Below are positions 45,046 through 56,318 of a stretch of DNA of 64,000 nt, one piece after another (the stretch's first letter is position 1; each line of letters opens with the position of its first letter). Origin of the DNA: Axinella damicornis (lineage: Eukaryota > Porifera > Demospongiae > Axinellida > Axinellidae); assembly GCA_963931865.1 (NCBI GenBank), contig OZ007511.1:8178344-8242343 (forward strand), given 5' to 3'. The notes beneath the pieces were generated by a model. That model saw only the letters and a list, made by a program, of their open reading frames with translations. It was not told the origin of the DNA and did not search any database. The position numbers were made by a program, and so were the translations under genes.

Positions 45046-45400
45046 CTAGACCGACAATTTTACAAGTAGGAAGCTTAGGGTATTGACCGAGACACATGCA
45101 CAACAATCCCTGCAAACGCAGCAGTAGGGAGGGATCCAGTGCACAGTGAAGTAGAATTCAGGGCATTTGTTACTGTATGCTTGTGTATACCAGGTGATGG
45201 AACTCAGGGTTACAATTAGGTCAGGCCATTCCCACTGCCATGCAGTATGGCTTGCAGTATGCAAATATGGCGGGGGAAGGCCTGGGATATCTGGTCACAT
45301 GTGATGACGTCAGGTTCCTAACGGTTATAATACCTGCTTCACGTCAATCCGTCCCCAGCATTGAGAACAATGAATGGTATTGATCATCTTTGTATGATAA
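45046..45400. repeat. Dispersed copy of R1-flank sequence
   Basis: The words CTTGCAGTATGCAAATATGG, GGCCTGGGATATCTG and GAACAATGAATGGTATTG follow the order of 17080-17260 and 32885-33030. It shows that part of the R1 flank is itself a dispersed repeat. Confidence 0.55.
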
Positions 45401-45499
45401 TAGTGGTGTTTACAGCATGAGGTGGAACTTGTACAATATTCAGGTGTTCGCAACTTGTGCAGCTGAGGTGTGGAACTTGGTACAATAATTCACAAGCTA

Positions 45500-45529
45500 C
45501 AGTCAGTCAGTCAGTCAGTCAGTCAGTCA
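45500..45529. repeat. (CAGT)n microsatellite
   Basis: About seven CAGT units. Confidence 0.9.
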
Positions 45530-45852
45530 ACATGTATTCTCTGTAATCTAGCTATACTTGACACGTGCATGAGGATATACCTTACTTCCGGTTTAACCAG
45601 ACGTACACAGTGGCAGACATCACGTGAGAAATTTCACCAGGCCTTCACAAGATAAAATCTGGGTGGAGGCCTAGCCTGGGAACAAGGTTAGGGCTCGCTC
45701 ACATAGGCCCAACAATTATAATCATCAAAAACATTTTCACTTACAACATTTAGTAAAAGAAACCTTCTAAACTGCTCATAATAGCTACATGTATCATTCT
45801 AGTTCAACTTTAGTATCGTAATGTACATGTTTCCTCAAGCTACTACATGTAG

Positions 45853-46571
45853 CTACTTGACATATATCTCAATGAGCTCAATCGCTGTATCTTCGATTGC
45901 GACGGTGGTGCTCCCACAGATCCTCAACTCAAGGTCAGAGGTGCTAGGCTGAGACAGCTGCTTGCAAAACCATGGCGGAGTGTTAAGCGTGCAGCAGGCA
46001 CTACCAGCAGAACCACAACCACTACCATCCCACAAGGGATCATCAGGATAGAAAATATATTGGAAAGCTTCACCAGCTGGCACACCGGTCTCACAAAAGT
46101 AGTCAGTACCAACAAATGATGGCACATTACTGGGATCAGGGTGGTTGGCATTGCAGGGGCACGTAACGGCACGTAGATCGATTTCATCTAGTCCTGCAGC
46201 AAACGTCCAAATGTGTTGTCGTGGGTTTCCGTAAGTCAGGCTAATACCATCGACATAAGGATCCTCAATTGTAGCAACATCAGGGCCACCATCACGTAGG
46301 TAAAATGCATCAGTTGAAGCAACTTGGTACCCAATGATACGACCACACACACGACTGTACCCAATGTTCGTGGATCCTGAAGGAATGTGCGAATGTTCTG
46401 GTCAATTTCAGCAATCAAATTGTTTCGCTCGGCAACTGATGGGCAGCCTTCTCCATTTCCTACCAAAGTTGAAGCATTGAGGCTCACGGGAGTGCTATTT
46501 TCCTGTGCAATAGCAGCTTTACTCAATGTCAGCAAACCTCCAACAATCATTAAACCAACAGCTGTCTTCAT
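45853..46571 (-). pseudogene. Secreted cysteine-rich protein gene, frame broken in the middle
   Basis: The first part (46571 downward) starts MKTAVGLMIVGGLLTLSKAA, a clear signal peptide, followed by NASTLVGNGEGCPS and a helical stretch. The second part (45853-46350) is a well-formed Cys-rich domain with the phrases CGRIIGYQ, YVDGISLTYG, PRQHIWTFAAG, VTCPCN, VGTDYFCETG, DPLWDG and PPWFCKQL, ending LIEIYVK and a stop. I associate this domain with a large uncharacterised secreted family of sponges and cnidarians; the family has no name I can give. The two parts are in different frames, joined near 46340-46370. The middle of the domain usually seen between them appears to be missing, so an exon has been lost or the gene is dead. 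A splice acceptor-like TTCCTTCAG lies at the joint, but no intron body is present. Confidence 0.55.
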
Positions 46572-46619
46572 TCTTGCACTGGTCTAAATGCTGGCAATCT
46601 TGTGAAGGTCAATGTACGT

Positions 46620-46685
46620 ATGATTGTAGGGATCATATGATTGTAGTGATCGTATGATTGTAGTGATCGTATGATTGTATTGATC
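46620..46685. repeat. 17-bp tandem repeat upstream of the secreted-protein gene
   Basis: About four units of GATTGTAGTGATCGTAT directly upstream of the minus-strand start codon, so inside its promoter region. Confidence 0.8.
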
Positions 46686-46896
46686 GAACTACAGACTGGC
46701 GACGCTCACAAATACAGAATTACTATCGAGGCGTGGTCCATGGCATATTCATGGTGAACTGCAGCTAATCAACATTATTTTATTCAGTAGTCCAAGGGCA
46801 CTTGTAAGAGTACTGAATTTGTGCAACTTCGTGAACTTGTAACTTGAATGACATACGTACAATACTTGACTGTTTTGATCACTTTTGATTATTGTA

Positions 46897-47011
46897 ATTT
46901 GTTTATTGCATTTTGGTTTCCATGGAGACTCACCGCACATGTAAATAAATAAACAAATTACATTTTGGTTTCCATGGAGACTCTCACCGCACATGTAAAT
47001 AAATAAACAAA
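46897..47011. repeat. Tandem duplication of about 57 bp
   Basis: Two copies of a unit with TTTTGGTTTCCATGGAGACT and CCGCACATGTAAATAAATAA, differing by a two-base indel. Confidence 0.88.
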
Positions 47012-47791
47012 ATCGTAGTGCGTAATGATTATTTCTTGAAAGGCGGCTGGTTAGGTCCGAACAAACTAAGTATGGGAGGAATCCTTACCATGCGACCTAC
47101 CACGCTGTGTCTGGATGTTCTGTATAAGAAGCAAGGTCTGCTACGTAGTATGGAGCGATTCATGCCAAAAATGATAGCAACGACGCACACAATGCCATCA
47201 CATGCATATTACATTAAGTGCAAAGTAGAGCTATAGACATTCCTGGAGGCATCAACATCAGTGGTGACATCATTGTGTTTGGGGTCCATGCAGACCAGTG
47301 TTCTCTCTAGTCCTCTAGCAAAGGGCACTGTGCCCTATGGGCTCACTGTGCCCTATGGGCTTCTAATACCCTTTGTGGTCGGGTCTAAAAGCACAATGTG
47401 CCCTTTGCCAGCCCATTGGCTTTGATTACTTTTAGCAACCACTTCAAATACTTGACTAAGCAAGACCTTCACAAGGTTTCACAGTGGTATGAATCTCATT
47501 ATGCACCCTCTTAAACAAATTTCAAGGAGAACACTGGTCCAGAGGTGTCGCACACTGAAGAAAAATCAGTTGAGCAGTATGTGAAGTTCATATTGCCATT
47601 CACTCCAAACCAAAGGCAATGCTGTTGGCTGAGATCTAACAGGCAAACAAAGCAGGTCAAATCGTTCACAGAACAATGTTGGAAAAGAGGACTCAATGAG
47701 AAGATATCCAGTGCAAAATTGTAAACCCATGCATCGATACGCTTATGAAAGTTAACTGTGAGTGTTCATGCATTGTGCTTATCTCTGTATG
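47012..47791. other. Spacer without recognised genes
   Basis: Contains short repeats of GTGCCCTATGGGCT at 47328-47362. No supported gene. Confidence 0.5.
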
Positions 47792-47793
47792 TA

Positions 47794-48512
47794 CCGTAGT
47801 CTCTCGAAAATACGCCCATGGGCGATAAATTTAGAATCTGCTCAAAGAGGGGGATGGGCGTATTTTCGAGGACCCCTCTCCCGAAAATAGGCCCACCCTT
47901 GACTCGAAAGTAGGCCCACCCAATTCAGGCCCACCCAAGTACATGCGTATACGAGTGCAATACGGCAACAGTCCGAGGGGGATCTGGGAACGAGACTAGG
48001 CTTAACTACTACTAGTCCCGGAGTTTCTTGGTGAGCAGGAACAATCTCTTCGTGTGAGTAGCTACAGGAACAGCAAACAAGACACAGCAGGACTGCTTCA
48101 ATGACGTACAGTGTGCAGACTATCTTCGGGACTTGCCGATTGCTGCTACTTCCTAGAAATCCTTGTGCGCTGCTAGTGCTACGCTAGGCGACTGCACACG
48201 CGAAGACACAAACATGCAATGCACAGAGCGTGCACGGTCTCATGTCATGCATTCAATGCACAGCTGATTATGCAATGGCATGCAACATAATGAAATTCAT
48301 TGCAAATAGTACCGCGATAGCCAGCCTTCATTTCTTAGTCCAACCTCTTTGACGGTGCTTCTTCCGGAGCTATTCAAGTGCTTTCCTATGGTTCGAGCTA
48401 ATAGGGTGGGCGTACTTTCGAGTAATAAATGCATGACCCTTGGCAACAACTTGTCGCAAAAAAGGGGGGTGGGCGTATTTTCGAGGGTGGGCGTATTTTC
48501 GAGAGACTACGG
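47794..48512. mobile_element. 719-bp TA-flanked element, CCGTAGTCTCTCG termini
   Basis: Left CCGTAGTCTCTCGAAAATAC and right complement are inverted over about 25 bases, with TA on both sides (47792-47793, 48513-48514). Repeats of GGGCGTATTTTCGAG lie near each end. A degraded CTCG right end (GGGAACGAGACTAG at 47985) lies inside. No transposase. Confidence 0.85.
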
Positions 48513-48780
48513 TAGTTAAATTTCAAGGAAGGAAGAGGTGTAACGTTAGTGATTTTGTATTAGGTTCAGAGTTCATTAATTGTGCTATGCAATAGTCTCC
48601 TGTGATTCAGAATGAGGTGATGTGCATTGTGATACTATGAGTATGTAATGGACTGTGGAGTTTGATTTGTGAATTTTAGCATCGCGTAGAGTAGTTATAG
48701 CGATCGTAACACCCACTCCACCTCTCAAAAAAGCGGCTGTCAATAATCACTGGAATGGATTATACTGGACTCACCCAACT

Positions 48781-48893
48781 TAGCCTCGTTCCCAGGCCTT
48801 CTACACATCCAGTTTTTGATCACTTGCAGTATGCAAAACTGCAATTGCAAGCAATCAAAACCTGGAGGAGTAAAAGGCTTGGGAACGAAGTTA
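48781..48893. mobile_element. 113-bp CTCG element, diverged
   Basis: Starts TAGCCTCGTTCCCAGGCC and ends GGCTTGGGAACGAAGTTA; inner arms TTTTGATCACTTGCA and TTGCAAGCAATCAAAA. The flanks CACCCAACT and ACCCAAACT are similar but not exact. Confidence 0.75.
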
Positions 48894-49173
48894 CCCAAAC
48901 TGCCATGTTTGTTCCAATTGTATAGGAGAGAAGCTAAACATGCTTATTCAGTGTAGGACGGAAGCTTACTCGGCCCGTTGATTTGCTGAAGTTTTCCCTT
49001 CAGCCTGCTGAGTCGTCTTTCCTCAAGTTATAGAGGTCAAAGTTCTTGTGCATATTCAGATCAGAAGAAAAGATATTTGACCTCCAATTACGGTTGAAGC
49101 TCATTTTGTTGAAGCTTATTAAATGTGCACATAACCTTTAACCTCTACAGAGCCGAGGAAACATGCTAAGGTA

Positions 49174-50323
49174 CCGTAGTCGCGTGTTATTAGGCGCATC
49201 TCACTTATAGGCGCATATTCGCTGTTAGGCGCAGGTACAACTCTCGTCCCAGGTAAGCGCTGCAGTCTTCTTCCAGAAACTCAACCATTTTCGATCCTTC
49301 GGAGTGCAAAACAGCTATATTCGAATTGAAGCCCGCTTCCTATTCGAGGAATGTCATTATTTTTGTATGTGTTATTAGGCGCATCTCGCTTATAGGCGCA
49401 TATTTCCTTCTAGCCTCGTTCCCAGGCGCTCTTGGTACAGCGGTTTGCACCAAACTTGCAATTTTGGAAGCCGTCATCCGTCTAAGTGCGCATGCGCACA
49501 TTTCACAACAAATTCATTTAGCCCGGAATATGGCCGGTATGTCGTATGAGCCTTGTAGGACTAGCGACGTCGTATGAGCCTCGCTGTAAGCGCTAGTCCT
49601 ACAAGGCTCATACGACCTACCGGCCATATTTCGGAATTTGTGGTGAAATGTGCGCATGCGCACTTAGACGGATGACGACTTCCAAAATTGCAAGTTTGAT
49701 GCAAACCGCTGTAATTGGGGAGAAGAGCGCCTGGTATCCACTGTTCACGCATGCGCGAGCAGTTCCGTTACATTCTCCGTATAATTTATCGAGATACGTA
49801 AGCTGAAATAACACGGACAAATATTCGGTAAAATATACGGCTCCAACATCATGCGAGGCCATGGTTTCGAAGTCTGTGGACGTCAATACGCCGCTTCTGC
49901 CTTTCCGAAGTGGACGCGAAGCACGATACAAACAGTAAGACCCCATAGCTAGATAAATTCGACCTGGCCGTATGTAGCTAACCATACAAACCTTTTATGT
50001 ACGTGCTGTATCGCTGTCAGTTGTTCGTCCTCAGCACCATTCTTGGCTTTCCGACCTTACTGAGGGCGTACGGCACGGCTTGGTTGAACAGAGCTGCGTC
50101 TTGTAGATGTTAAAGACTCCCGTGTTTCAGTAATGCACGGTCGTGCAACATGGACTAGTATAACAGTAGTTTCCAAGTTCCCCACAAAAACCTGGGGAGC
50201 CGCGCATGCGCGAACAGTGGATACCAGGCGCTCTTCTCTCCAATTACCAAGAGCGCTGGGAACAAGGCTAATTTCCTTCCTGTGGAGTTATAGGCGCATG
50301 CGCCTAATAACACGCGACTACGG
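49174..50323. mobile_element. TA-flanked element, CCGTAGTCGCG termini, with nested insertion
   Basis: Ends CCGTAGTCGCGTGTTATTAG and the right complement, with TA outside (49172-49173, 50324-50325). Without the nested 49411-50270 insert it is about 280 bases. Short repeats of TATAGGCGCAT occur inside. Confidence 0.85.
49411..50270. mobile_element. 860-bp CTCG element nested in the TA element, 9-bp TSD
   Basis: Ends TAGCCTCGTTCCCAGGCGCT and AGCGCTGGGAACAAGGCTA. ATTTCCTTC flanks both sides (49402-49410, 50271-50279), a perfect 9-bp duplication. Inside is a large foldback (about 49430-49560 against 49580-49720), with the palindrome GTGCGCATGCGCAC on each arm, and a second inverted pair near the right end. 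Confidence 0.93.
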
Positions 50324-50325
50324 TA

Positions 50326-51400
50326 GTGAAGTAACAGGCTAAAAATAGCTTCTCTCCTACACAAACAAGGCAGTTCCAGTAGTTCAGATTGACAGCCCCA
50401 AAAGCAAAGAAACAAGGTATCCATTCTCAGTCCCATTCCAATTTGAGATGCGAGTGAGGATGGATATACCATAGTTTCCAACCTATGAGTATACTCCCTC
50501 CCCTCTCAAGTTCTTACATAGGGTAAGTTTGACTAAAAAAGGCAATTTGAAGTTTAGGTTAGCGAACAAAGTTATATATAAGCCAGTCACAGTGCTTTTG
50601 CTTCCCCCGGAATACACACGTTAGTCCTTCCCATCGTCTCCACTCACCACTGACGATGCAAGTTATCTCACTATGAAACCTGAGTAGGTAGTACCAGCAG
50701 ACTCAGAAAATGTCTTGATGTACATGAACAACATTGTTGCTATTGATAGAGTATAGGCTCATTGCTGTGTTGAAACAATGAATAGCGGGAGTTATTCAGC
50801 TAATTCGCAGCATCAACAACAGGACGATAGGTTCCCAAAAACCTTTCAATCTGAGGATCTTCATCGTTGGAAACGGCTCCACTGGGCACAACTCAGGAAT
50901 ATAAATAAAGTAATGGCGTCATCAGGTATACGGATAAAATAAATGAGCACTGTAAGGCCAACATCTTGACTTCAGCTCCCTACTATTGGGAGAGAAGAGT
51001 GCAAGAGGCCATCCACATTCAACAAAGTGGACCATTGATGAACTTGGACTGTGGGCTGTACTTGAATACAGCATTGTTTGGTTGCTAGCTTCCAATAGAA
51101 CGCATGAATAGCATACCTAAGATTGACTTCGTAAATTAGTATTGCTGGTAGGCACAACGTCAGCACCGGACGTACACCCCGATAAAGTCTTGCAACTTAA
51201 TCGCCATGTGAAAGAAGGAAAGCCACATTTCCCATGATGGCACAGTGAATATACACTTCTACCACAGTGCATGGGCGATCCTTTGATGTACCACGGAGGA
51301 TAAATCGGTTATCCCCCGCGATGACATAATCGAACCACGCCGTGCTATTTAAGAATCACTGAGTTGTAGCTGTCTAACTTGACTTGGAGGTTATGTCTGT
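50326..51400. other. Spacer without recognised genes
   Basis: No supported coding frame. Some short AT-rich tracts. Confidence 0.45.
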
Positions 51401-51407
51401 GGTAGAA

Positions 51408-51540
51408 GCCGGATTTACTACGTCGACACGGAGGTTATGCGGTTTTTCCTCCTTGGGAAAGTTTAGCCTCGGCTTGGCCTCGGCCAAACTTTCCTGCGGA
51501 GGATAAATCGCATAACCTCCACATCGACATAGTAGATTCT
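51408..51540. repeat. Large hairpin of about 130 bp
   Basis: Arms around ACGGAGGTTATGCG and CGCATAACCTCC, with TTTACTACGTCGAC against a diverged complement. The loop is AGCCTCGGCTTGGCCTCGGC. The words GGAGGATAAATCG also occur at 51296. Probably a foldback element; no target duplication recognised. Confidence 0.75.
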
Positions 51541-51904
51541 AGACTTGGACAAGCTATTCTCAACTGTACCTGTATTTGTAGCTGTGTAAACTTCTTATCT
51601 CAACCAGCAACCACAAGTTACCATAACTACCTGACTAACTAACCATGTAAACATCTACCAGCACATGTTGTACTAGAGTTAGGAGCTCTTAGGCATTGCG
51701 AGGCAATGCAAACGAGCGTTCAACTAGAAGTGATTTCCAAATAGCGCTGCAGTCCACAAAGTTACATGAATTTGAAATGCACGCAGTTGGACGCTCCTTC
51801 ACAGCACTCTAATATTCCATACCACAAACATGCGAGGCTTCTAGAATTCTTTCAAAAGGCAGGGAAATGAAGCTAGATTCTTTATATTGCTATTTTGATA
51901 CACT

Positions 51905-52260
51905 GATCTTGCAGAAACAGTTATACCTCGCCACACATGACCAACCTGATGTGTTCGACCGACAGCACTCCACTGCTGTTTTTTCTGTGGGGCTCCAGAG
52001 CAGCGAGAATGTGCTTTATAGACCTGGATGGAAAGCAGCAAAGAGCTCTAGTCATGCTAGTGTCATGGTGAACATAACCAGAACCTCCACAAACTTGGGT
52101 TAGAAGCTCCAAGTGTAGATAAGGAACACACAGTCGTGCGGAAATAGTTCGTGCTCTTTGACTTCAACTCTCTCCCTACAAACAGTCCAGGACCAGTTCA
52201 GACCATTATTTAACCCTCAAACCACTTAATGAAGCAGAAAAGCGTGAGTATAGTATCAAA
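51905..52260. repeat. Third copy of the L1-flank dispersed repeat
   Basis: Matches 3008-3310 and 53640-53940 (CCTGATGTGTTCGAC, GTGCTTTATAGACCTGGATG). It then jumps to TTAATGAAGCAGAAAAGCG, so about 235 bases present in the other copies are missing or were never inserted here. Confidence 0.7.
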
Positions 52261-52446
52261 ACATCCAGTATTGGCTTACAGGTATTCTCCAGGGTCCTAT
52301 AGGCACTATGGCTAGCAGGGACGGATCAGGGGGAGGGGGGCACAGGGGGATCTACATTCTGGTCCATGTAAACTCTTAGCCGCGTTCCCAGGCTTTGCAG
52401 ACCCTTCCCCCTCTATCTCTGCAAACAGCTAATCACATGGACTCCC

Positions 52447-53240
52447 TTGATAAGACACATGTAGTGGAAACCAACGTCAGGGGTCTGAAGGCACTTGGAG
52501 TTCCGCAAGAGTCTTATGGTGCATTGCTTTCATCGGTGGATATTAGCAAATTAGCTACCTCCTGAGATACGGTTGATTGCTAGCCGAGAAATGGATGAAG
52601 AAGACCGGGACATGAAGGAAAAGGTGGAGGTGATGGAAAGAGAGATCCAGGCAAGAGAGCAATCGAAAAACCCCACAGTGGAGTACGAATATACTCCCCA
52701 CACCCAGCTCGCTGTTGACGGGTGTAACTTCCCAAGTCACTTGTGTGTACTGCAGTGGACCACATCCATCAACATCCTGTTCCACGGTAAAGGAATCTAA
52801 CCTCGCAAGCAAATCCTCCGCTCATCAGGCCGCTGTTATGTGTGCCTTTGAAGAAATCACATCAGTAGAAGATGCTGGTCCAAGATGTACTGCCCTCGAT
52901 GTAGAGGACGCCACCATGACAGCATTTGTGATCATCGAACTCTCCCTCCTCTCCGTCACCAAGTAACCCATCGCAGACACGGTCAGCAAGCAACCCACCG
53001 CATGCACGAATAGTGAGTGACCAGAACACTTCTACTCTCGACATTAGCTCACAACCCCCGGTCTTGCTTCAAGCCGCCAAGGTGCTTGTTATGGATGTGA
53101 AGAGCCTGACCCTGCCACCGCAAAGGAAGTGAGGGAGTCAACGGTCATACGTTAGTACTGAAGTGCAAGGCTCCCTCAGGTTGAAGAACACACACACAGA
53201 GCTAGTCTTTGGTCACACGGGAATGAAACTGCATGGAACC
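52447..53240 (+). mobile_element. BEL/Pao-type Gag to protease remnant with zinc knuckles
   Basis: Starts with the same Gag helix region as 640-870. A CCHC zinc knuckle follows (CVYCSGPHPSTSC at about 52740), then two further knuckle-like patterns in another frame (52830-52930, including CPRCRGRHHDSIC). Near 53130 the phrase GSQRSYVS suggests the start of an aspartic protease. Stops and frame changes interrupt all parts. No reverse transcriptase or LTR pair is seen. It lies directly to the left of the L1 repeat, as in unit A. Confidence 0.68.
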
Positions 53241-53559
53241 ATGGTGAAAAGAGAATGTTTTGTATCCTCGTCAATCTATACACCTACACCTACTCTGCAC
53301 AAGTTGCAATTATTGCAGCCCGTGGAGTATAGGTTTGTATAGTATGAACTACTGTAACACATAAAGCTACCCTATATATATGAGTTTCGTCCCACAAGCA
53401 GCGGTTAGGAAGAGCCAAACTCCTTTGGAACCTATGTATTTTCAAGCCAACAAAAACACGGCCATTCACACCCTTCAAGAGCACCCTCCTAACTCCCTCT
53501 GTCCCATCCTTTCTGCTCACTCGCACAGAATCTACCTCCAAAGGACACATGGCTAGCAT
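53241..53559. other. Spacer between Gag remnant and L1 repeat
   Basis: I see nothing certain here; probably more retroelement debris. Confidence 0.35.
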
Positions 53560-54241
53560 ACTAGCATCCACATTCACTCAGTCACTTTCCATGCCACAAA
53601 CAGGTATGAAAACCTGAGGTGTGTGAGATGTGTACGTTCAGAAAACAGTTAGCTCGCCACACACAACCAACCTGCATGATGTGTTCAACTGACAGCACCC
53701 CACCAGTGTACCTCCTGTGGGGCTCAAGGGCAGTGAGAATGTGCTTTATAGCCCTGGATGGGAGAACTCTGGTCATGCTGTTGTCATGCTGATCAATATG
53801 ACCAGGAAAATGGTTAGAATGGTTAATGAACACACAGCCATGTGTTTAGTATCATAATATTGTGCTGTTTGAGCTGCACTCACTCCCTACAAACAGCCAA
53901 CGACCAGTCTACCTATTACTTAGTGCTACTCACGGACCCTCAACGAATCAGACGTCTCAGAATCGATCACATGACTGAGCCTTAATGCACACTTTAGTAC
54001 GGATAATTGCACACTTTTAAAGACCAACGGCTGTTTCGGGTCAGTGAAGTAGTTTAGATATCAGCCTAATGAACAGTCTCACCCAGTGAACGGTTTCACC
54101 TAGTGAATGATCTCACCAGGTGAACCTAGTGAACCATCTCACCCAGTGAACGGTCTCACCCAGTGAACGGTCTCACCCAGTGAACGGTCTCACCCAGTGA
54201 ACGGTCTCGGGTGAATGTGGACCCAGTAATGTACCATGAAC
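53560..54241. mobile_element. L1-flank dispersed repeat, unit D copy
   Basis: Counterpart of 2868-3543. The right terminal repeat is intact (ends CCATGAACT at 54241); the left one is degraded. Confidence 0.65.
54068..54215. repeat. 17-bp tandem repeat, about 8 units
   Basis: Same GAACGGTCTCACCCAGT unit as 3449-3511 but about twice as many copies, several of them mutated. Confidence 0.88.
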
Positions 54242-54808
54242 TGGTATTCTTAAAGAAGCAGAAAAAAGTGTGATATCATATAAATTCTTATGGGCAGGGT
54301 TATCAGCATAAGGTTTAACAATTGTCACGTAGGAAAGCAACGCACTCTAAATCGATCTGGTCTGTCGAGAGCAAGAGTAGGTACATTATACGTACAAAAG
54401 ATGTTGCATACCCAACTGCTCAATTTGTCAGACCCACCCTCCTTTTCCATATTCACTTAGTTCGAGTGTTGGGGGGTCTTAGTCTTGGAGCCAGACTCCC
54501 AACCCAAAAGGGGAGGGGGGTTCTGGTACAGTTACATACATAGCAATTTGCAGCCCATGGAATTGTGGTGGCATGAATCTGATTGGTTGTGTTATGGCAC
54601 TTTACAGGTGGCTAAGTGTGGAGACAGGGATAGTAACTCATCAATTATTCATCAAGCAACTCCTTGACATAATATTATCTGGCACTTAGGAATCCTCATG
54701 CCAGCTGTAGCCCATAATGGCTTTCTGTAGGCAACTGACTCCCCCTCCTCCTTTGGGTATGGTACCGAGACTAGGGGGTCTGGGATTGAGACTAGAATGA
54801 CCCATAGC

Positions 54809-54817
54809 CATTATAGA
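54809..54817. other. Empty MULE target site in unit D
   Basis: CATTATAGA stands where unit A has CATTTTAGA, the MULE, and CATTTTAGA. The flanks on both sides align with 4100-4142 and 10218-10290. This is a single unoccupied copy of the target. Confidence 0.9.
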
Positions 54818-55168
54818 GGATCTTGGTCTGTCTGCGCAAAACCAGGAAATCATTAACTTTAATAGTGAAAAAAATATTAATGTAATTGACATCACATACC
54901 AATCAAATCATGAGCATGCTGTAAACTCCGTCAGGGAGAGGAGGGGGGTCTGGACCAAGAGTCATGTATTAGATGTCATTTGAGGACAACCCATCATTAC
55001 CGTGTGCCCATCCAGCTCTATGCACATGGTGTGGCTTGCATTCAAGACTATAGCTATGGTACACATAATTTAAGCAGGGTGAGAAGTCGACATCAGACTC
55101 TCGCTTGCTCGTGCACGACTTTTAGGCCTCATCACATCAAACCATACATAATTTATGTATAATCTATG

Positions 55169-55267
55169 CAGCCTCCTTCCCATGCCCTGCCAAGCTTTTC
55201 GTCCCTTGCAGTACAGAAATGCAGCTACAGGAGACGAAAAGCTGGGCGGGGCCTGGGAACGAGACTA
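55169..55267. mobile_element. CTCG hairpin element, unit D copy of 10571-10668
   Basis: Same structure; the flanks TAATCTATG and GAATCTATG agree at 8 of 9. Confidence 0.78.
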
Positions 55268-55917
55268 GAATCTATGATCAACGGAAGGATCACATCCTGC
55301 AGAACTATTTAATAATTGGCTAGTCAAGTAGATCTAAAATCAGCTGGAACAGCCTTTCCAACGGTAGTACCTGTCTTCCTGGGGCACGAACTTGGGCGGG
55401 TTGTTCTGAAGAAATTCTGTCTCCCCAACTAGCTTGGACAGCAGACTGACATCACCGATTCACGCTGCAAAAAGACATCTCGCCATTGCTGTGAGTGCGA
55501 CGTCACTGGACACTAATAATCTGTTTCGGTTTTCGAGATTCCCAGACCGCCTGTGGAAAGAACCGGAGTCAGGATCGTGGCAGCTCAGGCACATTAATGA
55601 TATTCATGAGGCTGTGGCCCAGAAACATGAAATCCATGGATTATAGCATCAGCCGGTGTCAATTATAATCTGAGAATGGACTTGGTTTGACATGTGTCAA
55701 CGGTATGTAGTCCAAAGCCTGCAACTAATAGTGAACGGCTGCTAACAATATTCATGACTCATTTAATGATATTCATAATGGCCTTGGCCAGTATAAGTCA
55801 GTGCAGGGCTAGCTATACACAGGCTTACTGCTCAGTTTTGACTTACGTAGCCTGCCACTGAGCTACTTCGAGAGTTCAGCAGCACATAGCTATCAGGCTT
55901 CATAGCCACTCATTAAC

Positions 55918-56058
55918 TAGTCTCGTTCTCAGACCCAAACAACCTCAGCAAAGATCATGCACTTGCAATACCTAAACAACCCCAGCAAAGATCGCTTGCA
56001 GTATCTGCAAGGCCAAGCAATCTTCGCTGGGGTTGTTTGGGTCTGGGGAACGATACTA
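55918..56058. mobile_element. CTCG element, unit D copy of 11395-11517
   Basis: Starts TAGTCTCGTTCTCAGACCC and ends GGTCTGGGGAACGATACTA. It is slightly longer than copy A because an inner AACAACCCCAGCAAAGATC repeat is duplicated. Confidence 0.68.
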
Positions 56059-56318
56059 GTCATGCATTAAGCGTGTCCACTGTCTGCTGGTCTCCCTGGG
56101 AGTCCTGTTAAACTGTATGCTATAGTTGGACGCTCCTTCGCGCTGATTCATGTGATTATATAGAAACAAATACCACGCTTGATAGCAGGAGCTGATGAGC
56201 ACCGCAAAGCGCCCGTTATATTGATAGTAAACAGCTTTAAAAATAATCATTGGGTACAAAGCTCACGAATGTGGTTTTGCTGATGAGGTATATATGTAGC
56301 TGAACAGAACAAAGGTTC

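Noticed and set aside
49617..49985. 122-residue minus-strand frame
   Set aside because: It lies within the foldback of the nested CTCG element and shows no domain.
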